From Paramecium sonneborni (taxonomy: Eukaryota > Ciliophora > Oligohymenophorea > Peniculida > Parameciidae), in the NCBI GenBank assembly GCA_905182985.1, contig CAJJDN010000111.1, positions 87,922-151,921 of the forward strand: a stretch of 64,000 bases of DNA, in the 5' to 3' direction. The notes beneath the pieces are model-generated. The model saw nothing but the letters and a program-made list of their open reading frames with translations. It searched no databases and was not told the origin of the DNA. The translations under genes were made by a program, and so were the position numbers. The stretch's first letter is position 1. Every line of letters begins with the position of its first letter. Positions 24,151 through 36,454 of the stretch are shown piece after piece.

Positions 24151-25600
24151 TCATTGATTTCTTCCTAAGTATAATTCAAAGTCTCTTAGTTTTTGATTTG
24201 ATTAGGTTATTAAATTGTTATTAAATTTAACAAGAGTACGTTTGATTTGTAATTCAAGTCCAGATAATTAAGGTGTGAGGGTAATATTTTTTTGTAATAG
24301 AACTAAGGTTCCAAATTTGGATTTTTTATCTGATAGTATGATTTTATTATCAACTAATTTGATATGTGCATGTTCTCTACTTACACTAATATCAGCAATA
24401 CTTATTTCGACTTCATGATTTCTGCCAATTTTAAGTTCTTTTTTTGTTCCAAAGTTGACTATGTATAATCCATTACTATCATTTGGTTAAGGATTATCAT
24501 GTTGCCTTTTTTGATGAAATTCCATCATAATGTATGGTTTATCTTTTGGTTTACTTAATTCAATTAGATTGAATTTTTATCCATTTCTATCAAATATAGG
24601 AGGATAGACTGATTTACAGATTTCACATTCTAAAGATTTCCATATAAATCTAGTACAATAAGCATTACTATTAAAATGAGAACTTTATTGAATCCTAAAA
24701 TAAAATAGAATAAGAATGAGTACCATCTAAGTAAACAATTAATATGAACATATTTAGTACTACCAATGCATTTGCATGGATCAATTAATGGATTTGTAGT
24801 TGATTCTCCAGTAGATAGGCAGATTCGACATTATTTGGTAAATTCATTTTTATCTTCGACTGAACAGATGGATGGTTCATCCAATAAATTTTAGTTAGGA
24901 TCACATTACAATTGAATTTCTTTAATAATTAATTTAACTCTTCCTAATTTAATCTCATCTCCAACCTTTAGAACCAAACCTTCATTGATACTGTTAGTTT
25001 AAATAGATCTGGTGACCAACCAAATTTTAGGACCTTAATCTACTCCACAGACTAATTATCTATTAGTGGTAGTTCGTAATTTCTAAATATTGAAACTCAT
25101 TTGAAAATCAGCATGAATGGTTTGGTTTTCAGATAAAAGTTTATCACCTTCCTAAAATAAATGTCAATTAAGAATTTATACTTCTTTTTAGTAGTCTTCA
25201 ACGAGTTCTTAAGTTTAGAGTCTTCTGTTGAAACGTAAATTTAATATCTAGAATGTATCACTTTCATATTCAAGTGGAAGGAGAAGTGTTTCATCATTGA
25301 TATCACTAAATATAACAACATAATTTACTTTTTTCTAGAATAACTCCCTTCATAAGTTAAAACTTTATTAGCTCTGCAAGTAAGATAGCTAGTACCATTT
25401 ATAGGGATTTATTAGGAGTGAATAAAGTTACTGTTCTCATAATCATAAAGACTATAAGAATCTTTCTACCAAGTTTTCACATCTAAATTTAATAGTGGAA
25501 TTTATTCAATAGGTTATGACATTTCCTCTTCAGTATGATTGTTTAATTAGATTTCCACTTACTATTATTCTTATTACAAACAATTTTGACAGTTCCCCAT
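24151..25600 (-). CDS. FHA - RINGv (RING-CH) - FHA protein, likely E3 ligase
   Basis: Predicted 453 aa with introns of 29 nt (25335-25363, donor GTTTT), 30 and 29 nt. N-terminus MGNCQNC suggests lipid anchoring. The middle part (VCGVDQGPKIWLVTRS, LKVGDEIKLGRVKLII) looks like a partial FHA-like beta sandwich. Then a C4HC3 RINGv domain: CRICLSTGE, DPCKCIGSTKYVHINCLLRW and CEICKS. A second, clear FHA domain follows: LKIGRNHEVEISIADISVSREHAHI with the conserved R, S and H, and SKFGTLVLL. FHA domains bind phosphothreonine; RINGv domains recruit E2 enzymes (MARCH-type, usually on membranes). A phospho-dependent ubiquitin ligase is the inference. No TM helices seen, unlike most MARCH proteins. Confidence 0.85.
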
Positions 25601-25631
25601 ATTTTATATATAAATATATATATAATTCTTT

Positions 25632-28168
25632 ATGTTAAATTAGGATGTAGATTTGAACATATAACCATTTCATAATCAAATTCCTAAACCTATTGCTCTC
25701 ACCGATGAAACTATTAGTCTTGAAAATGACATGTTACTTGGTTGGGCACCTAAATTAGATCCTACTAAATTACTTACACTTGACTTTAATATTTAGTTGA
25801 ATGATTCAATTATTGCAGATGCTTTATAAAACAACTCACTTATTTATGTAGGATTTAGACCTCAAAATAATATATAACTGCACAAATAATATTCTAACAT
25901 TTCCACTTATCCATTTAAACGTACCAAAAATATAAAAACCAAACCTTAATTTCCATTTCTAGGAATGAACCCTTAGAGATTTAGTAGAATTTCATTCAAT
26001 TCCATTTTTGAGAGTGGCAATCTAGATTTAGTCACTTAAGTCTCAGAATTTGAGTATGATTTATACATGAGAGTTGATTCTAATACTTAAGGACATACAT
26101 CTTGGTACTATTTTGAATTAACTGGAATGAAAAAAGGAGAAAAAATACATTTAAATATTTGTAACTTCAAAAAATCTCATAGTCTTTATGAAAGAGGAAT
26201 GAAACCTTATATATGGAGGTCAAACACTTAAGAATGGTTATAAGAAGGAGATAATATTAAATATAAAACATCATAAAATAATAATAATTGTTTAAGTTTT
26301 AGTCTTGGTTGCAATCAAGATAATGAACTCATAAAAATTGCTTATTGTGTTCCATATACCTATTCTTAATTATTAAACTATTGTAATGATTTACAGAAAA
26401 AATGTAATCATGTAAAATATACTATATTTTCTGAATCTATTGGAGGAATTTAATTACCTATGTTAACCTTCCATAAAGGCAAAAGTACTAATAAGAAATG
26501 CTTAATTATTTAAGCACGTATTCATCCTGGAGAATCCAATGGTTCATGGGTTGTACAAGGTTTAATGGATTATTTATAAAGTTAATCAGCCTAAAAACTT
26601 TTTGAGAAGTATCAACAATAATAAATCTAGATGTGTTATTAAAGTAATACCGATGATGAATCCTGACGGAGTTATACTAGGCAATTATAGAACTTGTCTA
26701 TAAGGAAAAGATTTAAATAGAAAATTTAAATAGAATGATGCAATTCTATTTCCTACTGTCTAAGCCATGAAGAAACTAGTTAAGGAATAATATAAAAAAT
26801 TTGGAAATAATTTTATTGCCTTTATAGATTTACATGGACATTCTAGTATGAATAACATTTAAACTAGTCAAAAAGAATGTTTTTATATATGGTCCAGAAT
26901 ATGCTCTCTGGAATTATAATTATTATAAGTGTCGTATACTTCCAAAATTACTTAGTTAAAAAACTGAAATGTTTCGATTCTATTCTTCGATATTCAGAAT
27001 TAGTTAATCTAAAAAATCTACAGCTCGTGGAGTTTTTGCTAATTTATATGATATAGTAAATTGTTTCACTATAGAAACATCTAATGGTAATTATTACAAT
27101 TAAACATAAACATTTGATTTTACTACAAAACATTGGTTGAAAATGGGTTGGATTATTGGAGAAAGTCTGGTTGAAATGATTGATATTTAGAGTGAAATGG
27201 ATTCAATTTATAATACCAAAAATGACGATATAAAAAGATCCAATAGATTTACTAAAAATTATACACTTCTTAAAAAGAAAAGTTAAGTTGATAATTGTTA
27301 AATATCATTTCAAAACACTAAATTTTAAAAATTAATTGAAGAATTAAAAATAGATGAAGAAAAGATGGATCTATCTTGTACAGAAGGAAATTCAGATTCT
27401 TCTGATGGTGATGAATTGGAAGAAGAAGCAAATGAAAATAAATCCGAAGAAGTTAATAAATCAAAATCTATCCAATCAAAACCTTTAATATTTTATCAAA
27501 GTTAAAAATCTAAATTAGAATCAAAATGTAGTCCTAGTAATTAAAAACCACTATTAAAATAAACACTTATGCTTTCTCTAGAACATAACTAAAATAAAAA
27601 TTATCAACCTTATCAATCAGCTGCTTAAAGAATGATTTTGAAAAAGATTACATCACTATCTTAATCAAAAAAATAAAATAAACTTACTAATTATATCACC
27701 AATTATATGAATCAATAATAGTATGCTACAATAGATTTTCTTGATAATTCTAATGTAAATCAATCTATACAAAAGAGTATTCAGATGATGATGCCAAGAC
27801 CATCTACATCTTAATTAGAAGTGATTGAAGATGATAAATTAACTCCTATTCAAGGACTTAATCAAAGCCTTTTTGCTGGCTTTAAACGTCATTCAAGACT
27901 TAGAAGTAATCTGACAACAAAAAAACAAAAACAATCTAGAGAAATCAAAAGAAACTTAACTAAATCACCTCCTCAAATCACTGCAAATGTTAGAAATACA
28001 ATTATGAATAATAATTAAACTAATTTTGAAACGATGAAATTAAAATTAAAGATGAAACTCTATTAAGAACAAACCAAATTTTCAGATTCTTATAATAGTA
28101 CTAGGCCTTCTATTCCTTCTTCATTTTATTCTGTCAGAAGAAATGTGATATAAAGACTCAAAAATTGA
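25632..28168 (+). CDS. M14 cytosolic carboxypeptidase (tubulin deglutamylase/detyrosinase type)
   Basis: Predicted 830 aa with two 22-nt introns (26609-26630 and one near 26850). An N-terminal beta-sandwich typical of cytosolic carboxypeptidases (residues about 100-270, with SWYYFELTGMKKGEKI and NICNFKKSHSLYERGMKP) leads into the catalytic domain. Zinc ligands are in ARIHPGESNGSW (H and E) and DLHGHS (H). Substrate residues lie in NPDGVILGNYR and KDLNR, and the catalytic glutamate in FTIETSNG. Family members trim glutamates from tubulin tails or other proteins. A C-terminal tail of about 300 residues, S/Q/K-rich with an acidic patch EEEANENKSEE, is unusual in length and may direct it to cilia (inference). 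Confidence 0.92.
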
Positions 28169-29144
28169 TTATTTAATTTTATATCACTTAAAGTTAAAAT
28201 TTTAATAATATGGCTAATGTTTCAATTATAATTGATTGGATTTGTTTATTACTTATTTAAATTTCGAAGCTCTTCATAGTGTTAGTAATTCTAAAAGGAA
28301 GTTATATTTTATGATACTTCACTAAACTATGTAATTTGAAATTTGATTAATTGAATTCATAAATAATAACTTCTTTAATTGAATAATCTTTATAAATGAT
28401 ATCGTATTTTATTCTTATAAGCTAATCCATTATTAGAAAACTATTATTATATTTAGCAAAAGAATGAAAAATTTCTTGAATTTCTTGAATTGGTTTGGTT
28501 GTAATAAACATACAGAAGATTATCGATTTCAATTATGTTTTATTAACTTAACAATTATAGTAATGAATGGGCATATTTCCAAAAAAAAAATTATGCAAGG
28601 AGTTGAAAGGTGAATATCCATCAAATGATATTATCATAATAAATTAATATCCACATAATATTGATAATAAGAAGTTCCTAATTAGATAAAGTATTTACAT
28701 CAAATCGTTTTTGATTCCAAGAAAATAAATTTGTAAGAATGCATGATATATTCAAAATAAGATTTATATATAGAGGATTGGTTATCTTTTTAGAGTAAAC
28801 TTCTGAAAGATGATAAAATTACATAGGTATTAAACAATTTTGTTGTATTCAATACTTTCTTGAGATGGATATAGAATAAATGAGAAAAACATTTTTTGTA
28901 TCTAAAATTATAATAATTCAAAAAGTCGTTAGTAGACATATACAAATGAAGAAAAATGGTGATGAAGCTCTTGGTATCCTAATGAGAGATACTTAATAAG
29001 GATGGATGGGTTGAGTAGCATGTTTGTTGTAAGGATATTTTGATGAGTTCTGATATTCTTATTGATTCTGTTAAAATTTCTTTGAATTGACACCTTTAAA
29101 GCAAATAATTATTATAAAAAAAAAACATTAATTAATTTAATAAA
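28169..29144. other. intergenic, with a coding-like remnant
   Basis: No gene called. On the plus strand about 28660-28880 a frame of roughly 65 codons (IEDWLSFQSKLLKDDKI) looks like coding sequence but lacks an ATG and a family and ends in TGA. It may be a remnant of a lost gene. Confidence 0.4.
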
Positions 29145-31195
29145 ATGTAAAATTAGTATGAATTGGCAGTAAGTAGAGCAATCGATGAGGAAGAGAGGAT
29201 AAATTATTGGTAAGTTAGAAATTAATAAGTTAGGCGTGAACAAAGCTAATTTGTTGATTGGATAAAAAAACCTGAAGAAATATTGAGAAAGAGAGATGAA
29301 TATTTTTATGATTGGTTTAGAGATGGGAAATTAAATTTTTGTTATAATGCTTTGGATCGTCATTTAGAAGAAAGAGGAGATTAAGTGGCTTTATATTGGG
29401 AAAGTAATATGGTAAATAGAAGCTTGAAATACACATTGAAAGAATTACATGATAATGTTTCTCGGTTAAGCGGTGTTTATCGTCAATTTGGTAAACACTA
29501 ATAATCAATAGCCAAAAGGAGTATCAAAAGGAGATAGAGTAATAATTTACATGCCAATGATTCCTGAAGCAGTATTTGCTATGTTAGCTTGTTCAAGAAT
29601 AGGAGCAATACATTCAGTAGTTTTTGGAGGATTTTCAGCGTTAGAATTAAGTGGTAGAATAAAAGACTGTAAGCCAACATTAATAATAACGGCATCTTGT
29701 GGTTTAGAAGTAAACAAGGTAGTAGATTATAAATTGATGTTGGACGAGGCTATTTAGATAGCAGATCATTAACCTATTTGTTTAATAGTATAAAGACCAA
29801 CTAAACAATGCAGTATGGTAATAGGCAGAGACTTCGATTATTACACAGCAATGAAGTTTGCAAATCCTGTTGATTGCATTGAAGTAGATAGTACTCATCC
29901 ATTATATATTCTTTATACTTCTGGTACTACTGGATAACCAAAAGGGTAATCATATCAAAATAATATTATAGTATCTAAAGGGATACTGGAGGTACTTGTG
30001 TAGCATTATTGTGGACAATGAGACATATTTTGGGGTTAAAGAAAGGAGATGTTTACTTCTCTATGGCAGATATAGGATGGGTTACTGGACATTCATTCAC
30101 AGTTTATGGTCCACTTTTATAGGGCTGCTCTATTGTTTTATATGAAGGAAAGCCTGTTTAGACTCCTGATCCAGGTGCTATTTGGAGAATTATTGAAAAA
30201 CATAAAGTTGTTGGATTTTACACTGCTCCGACGGCTTTAAGAGCAATGAGAAAAGAGGATCCTAATGGAGATTGGATAAGAAAATATAACATTTCTAGTT
30301 TGAAAAGCATTTCAATGGCTGGTGAAAGATGTGATATCCCCACTTATAATTGGATACACAATAATACAGGAGTGTTAATAAATGATCATTATTGGTAAAC
30401 TGAAACTGGATGGATTATATCTTGTAATTTCATGGATCTTCACACATTCCCATCAAAACCTGGAAGTGCTACAAAACCATCTCCTGGCTTTGTTATCAAA
30501 ATTATGGATAATGAAAACAAAGAAGTTTCAAATGGATAAATGGGAAGAATTTGTATCAAATTACCCATGCCACCAAGTTTTATGTAGACTCTTTACAATA
30601 ATGATCAAGCATTTATTCTTAAGTATCTTTCTGATACACCTGGATATTATACTGCTGGCGATGCTGGCTTTTTTGATTAAGATGGATATCTTCATATCAT
30701 GACTAGAATTGATGATATTATCAATACTGCAGGACATAGATTAAGTACTGCTGCAATGGAAGAAGTTCTCTTAAAACATTAGGATATTGTTGAAGCTGCT
30801 GTTGTTGCTAAAATTGATGATCTTAGAGGAGAAATACCTGTTGGACTTATTGTCATCAAATAAGATGTTGAAGTTCATCCACCTACTCTAGAAAAACAAC
30901 TTATCTCTATGATTAGGCACGATATTGGACCATTAGCTTGCTTCTAAAGTGCCATCATTGTAGATAAATTACCCAAAACCAGAAGTGGCAAAGTTCTTAG
31001 AGGCACTCTTAAAGCCATTGTTAATGGATTATAATACAAAGTATCATTCATTTTTTTATATTTTAGATGCCTGCTACCATAGAAGATGACACTGTCCTCG
31101 ATAAAATCAAAATCAATTGTCTCAATTATGGAAAAGGAATTGGATAATATTGTAATTTAGACTTCGGAAATTAAGACATCTTTGTAGAAGAGTGA
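29145..31195 (+). CDS. acetyl/propionyl-CoA synthetase, ACSS3/PrpE-like
   Basis: Predicted 656 aa with introns of 28 nt (29491-29518, ends AAG), 26 and 26 nt. AMP-forming acyl-CoA synthetase motifs: [29 protein letters not shown] loop [36 protein letters not shown], and the hinge/C-terminal lysine block TRSGKVLRG. The lysine in SGK forms the adenylate and is the usual site of regulatory acylation. Blocks such as LYEGKPVQTPDPGA and [10 protein letters not shown] match the ACSS3/propionate branch better than cytosolic ACSS2, but substrate choice is not certain. It activates short-chain acids to CoA esters. Confidence 0.92.
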
Positions 31196-31507
31196 TATTA
31201 TTTATCAATATATATAATTTTATTATTTATCTTAACTTAATTCATATCTTCTTTTTTAATAAATTAAAAAATGATGAATTATTTAAAAATTAATTTTCAT
31301 AAACAATTAATTTAAGACTTCGCATCATCTTTTAGTCAATCAACAATATCCTAAATCTCAAAACTTGTTAGACTAATCAATAAAATAAATTTTTTTATAT
31401 GATCAATCTACTGGGTTTGAATTAAATAAAAATATTTCGTGATTGATTCAAATAAACCAAAATAGAAAATAATTAAAAAAAACTTGAAGTTTTCTTAATT
31501 GATTTCT

Positions 31508-31850
31508 ATGGAATTAACAGATCCAAAGTATTCTAATATTAAAACTTTTAGAGGCAGGAAAGTATATTAAAATGGATTATTTTATGAAGACGAACTTCTT
31601 GATAGATTAAGGTAAGGTAATGGCCTATTTTAAATCCTAATTCTAATATCACGTAAACAATTTTGATTTTTATAATTATTTTTAGACTAATTTACTACTT
31701 AAGAAGGAGAATATAAGAATGGATAATTTTTTGGGAAAGATATATTTTATTTAATTGTGTAGATGTATAATTTAATTCATGATACTAAAATCCTAAAATT
31801 AATTGATTTAATTAATGTGTTTGAAAAATAGATCTTTGGATGCATGATTT
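31508..31850 (+). pseudogene. possible MORN-like gene fragment
   Basis: An ATG at 31508 opens a frame that starts MELTDPKYSNIKTFRGRKVY and ends with TGA at 31664-31666. A second open frame at about 31685-31850 contains EGEYKNGQFFGKD, which resembles a MORN repeat. No intron of normal size joins them. I take it as a fragment or a broken gene; a real small gene cannot be excluded. Confidence 0.35.
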
Positions 31851-32280
31851 GAAAATTAAAAATCATTTATTGATTTTTAATTTCTATTAATTTATAATAT
31901 ATTCAATACAAATTTTATTTTTTTTTAAATGTACACTTCTTCAGTTTTTATAATTATTGATGTTTCTAGTACGAAATGAAACTTATGTACATTTAGTTAT
32001 AATTATGTGTTGATTTTTATTCTTTAATTTATTTAATAATATTCTTTTTTTTTATAATATATTTATTTATGAATAAATTAATAAAATTAATGAGAGACTT
32101 AAAATACAAAATAAGAAAGTTAATGTTTACATATAATAACAGAACTCAATTCTATTTGTGAAATGAGAAATAAATTAGAAAAAATGATTTATTTAAGAGT
32201 TGTAAGTATGGGATGTTTTAGTAAATCTAAAATATATTTAATGTTTATATATAAATTGAGAATAATCGTATAATAATTAA
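31851..32280. other. intergenic
   Basis: AT-rich spacer with poly-T runs; nothing recognised. Confidence 0.5.
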
Positions 32281-33580
32281 ATGAAATCATTTTATCTCTA
32301 AAAACCAACTTAAGTGAGGGGTAATTCAGAGCCAAAGAAGTAGGAAAAAACATAAAGTAACCTGAAAATGTCAATGTCCTAAAAGATGCATGAAACCTAG
32401 ACGAAATGGAATGGACTGATAGCTAGAACAGTCACTCTCGAATAAAACCTTTTAAGATTGCGTGACTCAGTTAATTAAACATTAAGAGGAGGAAGTAAAG
32501 AATCAACATCTTCAAAATCTACAGCCGAATAATTACATAAGCCACCAACATTAGTGAATATGACTAGTAGGATAGCATCACCAATGCTAAAAAAGGTTTC
32601 TCCGTAAGATTGTATGACAATGTCAAGAATATAAACATACAAAACAGTATAATCTTGGTTTCCCAAATCGAGGTTCCAAACATTTGAAGGGATTCCACAA
32701 TTTAGAATCGGCAAATTGTTAGGAAGGGGACAATTTTCAGATGTTCATTTGTGCATGTACTATGAGATATAACATAAGTGATAAATTGAGTGGTACAATC
32801 TTTGCTTTAAAAGTGATAAAGAAAGAGAAGATATAAGATGAATAGTTATAGAAATAAGTGATCCAAGAAATCAAAGTATAGATGAAACTTAATCATCCAA
32901 ACATAGTTAAGTTGTATAATTGCTACTCTGATGAATTGAATTTGTACTTGTTGATGGAATATTGTAATGAAGGTGAACTGTTCAAAGTTCAAAGAAAATA
33001 ACCTGGATATAAGTTCCCAGAAGTAAATGTGCCTTCAATACTTAGAACAAAGCATCTTATTATATACACTAAATACTACAATGTATATAGTATATGCATT
33101 AAAACAAAGTTATGCATCGAGATTTGAAGACAGAGAATATCATGTTATCATTTAATCAGATAAAAATTGGAGATTTTGGTTGTGTTTGTTCTAATCAAGA
33201 CAGAAGAGAAACCTTTTGTGGAACAATTGAGTTCATGGCACCTGAAGTAATTTAGATGAAGGGTTATGATTCAAGGGTGGATGCATGGCAAATAGCAGTT
33301 CTTGCATATGAATTAGTGTATGGATAAACTCCATTCGTTCTGTTAGGAAATAAAGATTAGAAAGGAATAATGGATAACATCCTTAAAGTAATTACTTTAA
33401 TTATCTTTTATTTAGCATCGTTTAACTATTCCTCACACTTTTTCATCTGAATTAACTTTCTTTGTTAAAGGGGGTCTTCAATCTGATCCTAATAAAAGAT
33501 TATCTATTGAATAAATGTTAAAGCATCCTTGGATAACAAAACACAAATTACCTTAAACTAAATGTGAATACAATATCTGA
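32281..33580 (+). CDS. serine/threonine kinase with long N-terminal extension
   Basis: Predicted 408 aa with introns of 22 nt (32757-32778, ends AAG), 23 and 28 nt. The first about 140 residues are basic and S/T/Q-rich (RGGSKESTSSKS, MTSRIASPML), with no domain. The kinase domain has GRGQFSDVHLC, FALKV, MEYCNEGELF, VMHRDLKTENIML, IGDFGC, CGTIEFMAPEV and VDAWQIAVLAYELVYG. The CGT.EFMAPE segment and overall shape are Aurora-like; the canonical WS in subdomain IX is replaced by WQ. HPWI near the end closes the domain. Subfamily uncertain. The ATG at 32281 is the first in an uninterrupted frame and upstream ATGs are out of frame. Confidence 0.85.
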
Positions 33581-34173
33581 CAATATAAATAATTAATCAT
33601 AATTCCATCAAATTAAATTTAATATTTTATTTATCTTATCAACATTTGTTCCTTTTATTATATACACTTAAATATTAATAAAAATTTTAAACCACTTGAC
33701 TCGATACTATTTTTTAAATATTAGCTAATTTATCAATATACTTTTTTATTGTCTATTTAACTAATAAATCAATACTATACATATTAAATGCTATTCAGAT
33801 TGAGTAGCCACTAAAAAATCATTATTTCATTATAGATGTTCTTTTACATTTGATATATGATCAAATAATAAAACAATATTGTGAAAAATAAGTCCATTCT
33901 TTAAAAAAAAAATGCTAAATTTGCTACTACTGTTACACGAATAGGATTGTGATAAGAATTCTAAAATTAAAATTATTAAACCTCATGATTAAACTCAATT
34001 TACACTAATAATAAATTACAATTTTTGAGGTAAAAAATTTATAAGAATACCTAATGGCTTAAATTCTAAAAAACATTATATATTTAATTTTTTGTTTTGA
34101 AAAAACTGGTTAATGATTTCATTTATAAATTTTTTACATAAAAGAGAAAAAAATAAGGGAAATAAAAATTGTT
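33581..34173. other. intergenic
   Basis: About 0.6 kb, AT-rich; nothing recognised. Confidence 0.45.
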
Positions 34174-34986
34174 ATGGATCTTAGTCAAAATATATATAAG
34201 TTGGATTTGGAATAATAAATTAATGATAAGGATTATTTATTATTAATTGGTCCAACTGGAGTTGGAAAAAGTAAATTATTTAATTAAATGAAACTTGAAT
34301 AAATTAACTCATAATTTCGAAATCGTTCTAAATCATTAGATGATATAAAAAATAGTGATATAAATAATGAAACAAAAATATTTAAAGAAGGTATTCTAGA
34401 TAATTAATATATTATTGTTGATACACCATCATTATAATTATAAGATGATATAGATACTAGAGAATTAATTATTAAACATTTTTAAGATTATATTTCGTCA
34501 AGAAAATATATTTCGAGCCTTGCAATTGTTTTGAACTTTGAAAGAACTGATTTGATGAAAAGTAAGGCTTTGCAAGTTGTGAAATATTTAAGAAAATTTA
34601 TCAAAATCATTTCAATTATTATTGTAAATATGGAATTAAGTGAAAATGAGGAAGAAGATTAATAACATTTAATAAATAGTTTTAAATTCATTTAATACAA
34701 TCAAATAATATTTATTAAAAAGCAGATGAATTAATAACAGATATTAGAATAGATAAAGAAAATTAAGTTTATAAAAACAAAAATAGATTTTGAAGATACG
34801 GTCTTTAAAAATTGCCGTGAAAACGATGATAATATAAATAAAATGTAATAACTAATTATAAGAAAGATTTAATCATTTAATTTCTTTGAAATTTATTTCA
34901 TTAATATCAAATGTTTTTAAATGTAAAATTAGCTAATTATAAGCATTTATTTTAATTTTATGCATAATTTATTTATTGAATCTTGA
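34174..34986 (+). CDS. AIG1/GIMAP-like P-loop GTPase, copy 1
   Basis: A 270-codon frame without introns. The nucleotide-binding motif is LLIGPTGVGKSKLFNQ, with DTPSLQLQDD as the switch-like DxxG-equivalent and IIIVNMELSENEE near the position of G4, where the usual TKxD/NKxD is not kept. This layout fits the AIG1/septin-like TRAFAC group; assignment is an inference. Bases from about 34209 to 34790 are almost identical to copy 2, but the N-terminus (MDLSQNIYKLD) and the last 60 codons differ. Compared with copies 2 and 4 it lacks the MGN lipidation start and the 80-residue leader. It could be a truncated, partly rebuilt copy. Confidence 0.65.
34209..34790 (+). repeat. direct repeat unit A of the GTPase block
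   Basis: This stretch recurs at about 35541-36122 on the same strand. By eye I find only about three base differences over roughly 580 bp (for example GAT/GGT near the end of the G-domain and AGT/AAT after LMK). Such similarity in third positions means a recent duplication or gene conversion. Confidence 0.85.
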
Positions 34987-35297
34987 TTGTGTTATTTCAG
35001 TTCTCTTACAATTCTTTCATAATCAGTCAAGTATTATTAAATATTAAGTTTATTTCTATTAACTTAATACAAAACATATATTTAGAGAAATATGAATTTT
35101 AACTTTTTTCAAATTTTTTATTTCCTTTAAATTCTTCTAAATGATTCAAAATCCAGTCAAATTATTCGTATTTATTGTTGTTTTTGTATTATTTATAAAT
35201 AAATTACTTGATTGATAAATTAATTTTTATAACCTAATTCTATTAGAATAGTTCTAAATACAAAAATAAAAATCCATACAAAATCAAAAGTATTTAT
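34987..35297. other. spacer, start of inverted-repeat arm
   Basis: AT-rich spacer. From about 35205 it matches the sequence that flanks the inverted GTPase copy near 43360. Confidence 0.6.
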
Positions 35298-36218
35298 ATG
35301 GGAAATCTTTTTGAATGTATATGGCCTAAAAAAGACGATGGAAAAATAATTACAAGTTTATAGACCACTGATTAAACTAATAAAACAAGCGAAAATATAA
35401 ATAACGATTCTCACTATAATAAAACAGGTATAAAAAATCAAGTACTCGAATAACCAGTATAAATTATTACAAAAACAAAGAGAGATAAAAAGTCATATGA
35501 AGATTAACCTTCTTAAACAATATGTATAAAGAATATTAATGAATTGGAATAATAAATTAATGATAAGGATTATTTATTATTAATTGGTCCAACTGGAGTT
35601 GGAAAAAGTAAATTATTTAATTAAATGAAACTTGAATAAATTAACTCATAATTTCGAAATCGTTCTAAATCATTAGATGATATAAAAAATAGTGATATAA
35701 ATAATGAAACAAAAATATTTAAAGAAGGTATTCTAGGTAATTAATATATTATTGTTGATACACCATCATTATAATTATAAGATGATATAGATACTAGAGA
35801 ATTAATTATTAAACATTTTTAAGATTATATTTCGTCAAGAAAATATATTTCGAGCCTTGCAATTGTTTTGAACTTTGAAAGAACTGATTTGATGAAAAAT
35901 AAGGCTTTGCAAGTTGTGAAATATTTAAGAAAATTTATCAAAATCATTTCAATTATTATTGTAAATATGGAATTAAGTGAAAATGAGGAAGAAGATTAAT
36001 AACATTTAATAAATAGTTTTAAATTCATTTAATACAATCAAATAATATTTATTAAAAAGCAGATGAATTAATAACAGATATTAGAATAGATAAAGAAAAT
36101 TAATTTTATAAAAACAAAAATAGATTTTGAAGATACATTATTTGAAATGATTAAAATACAAGATGAAGTTAGATTTCTTGAACTTTTTAAGCCTATAATG
36201 TACTCAACAAGAAAATGA
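35205..36218 (+). repeat. left arm of about 1 kb inverted repeat
   Basis: The reverse complement of this segment is found at about 42350-43360. It covers the 5' flank and the whole coding region of GTPase copy 2. The arms differ by scattered substitutions and a 21-nt deletion near the 3' end of copy 4. The ABC transporter gene lies between the arms. Confidence 0.85.
35298..36218 (+). CDS. AIG1/GIMAP-like P-loop GTPase, copy 2
   Basis: Intron-free frame of 306 codons. It starts MGNLFECIWP, a probable N-myristoylation plus cysteine palmitoylation signal, followed by an 80-residue polar leader and the G-domain: LLIGPTGVGKS, ILGNQYIIVDTPS, DDIDTRELIIKHF, LNFERTDLM, IIIVNMELSENEE. It ends TKIDFEDTLFEMIKIQDE...STRK. 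Family members often act on membranes and oligomerise; the role in this ciliate is unknown. Near-identical G-domains in copies 1 and 4 suggest recent spread. The lipid signal plus GTPase fold points to a membrane-associated protein (inference). Confidence 0.75.
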
Positions 36219-36454
36219 ATTTTATTAATAGTATTTTATTGTTAAATAATTAAATGCTAAATATTTAATATTTTGAAAACTAGAATTTTTTATTTGCATT
36301 TAGTCTAATGAAAATTTCTTTTCAAAGAATAGTATTTTTGAAGAAAATATATATAAATGCAATTTTGTTTATTGAATTTTGAATTTTTTCTATTAGCTAA
36401 TTCGATTAAAAAGCTTATACTAAAAAAAAGTTTAAAAATTAAATATATGTAAAT

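Noticed and set aside
26581..26635. Apparent one-base frameshift in the carboxypeptidase gene
   Set aside because: A 22-nt GTA...TAG intron at 26609-26630 joins LFEK to CVIKVIPMMNPDG without any frameshift.
32475..32714. Minus-strand open frame of 79 codons
   Set aside because: It is antisense to the N-terminal extension of the kinase gene, whose plus-strand frame carries clear kinase motifs downstream.
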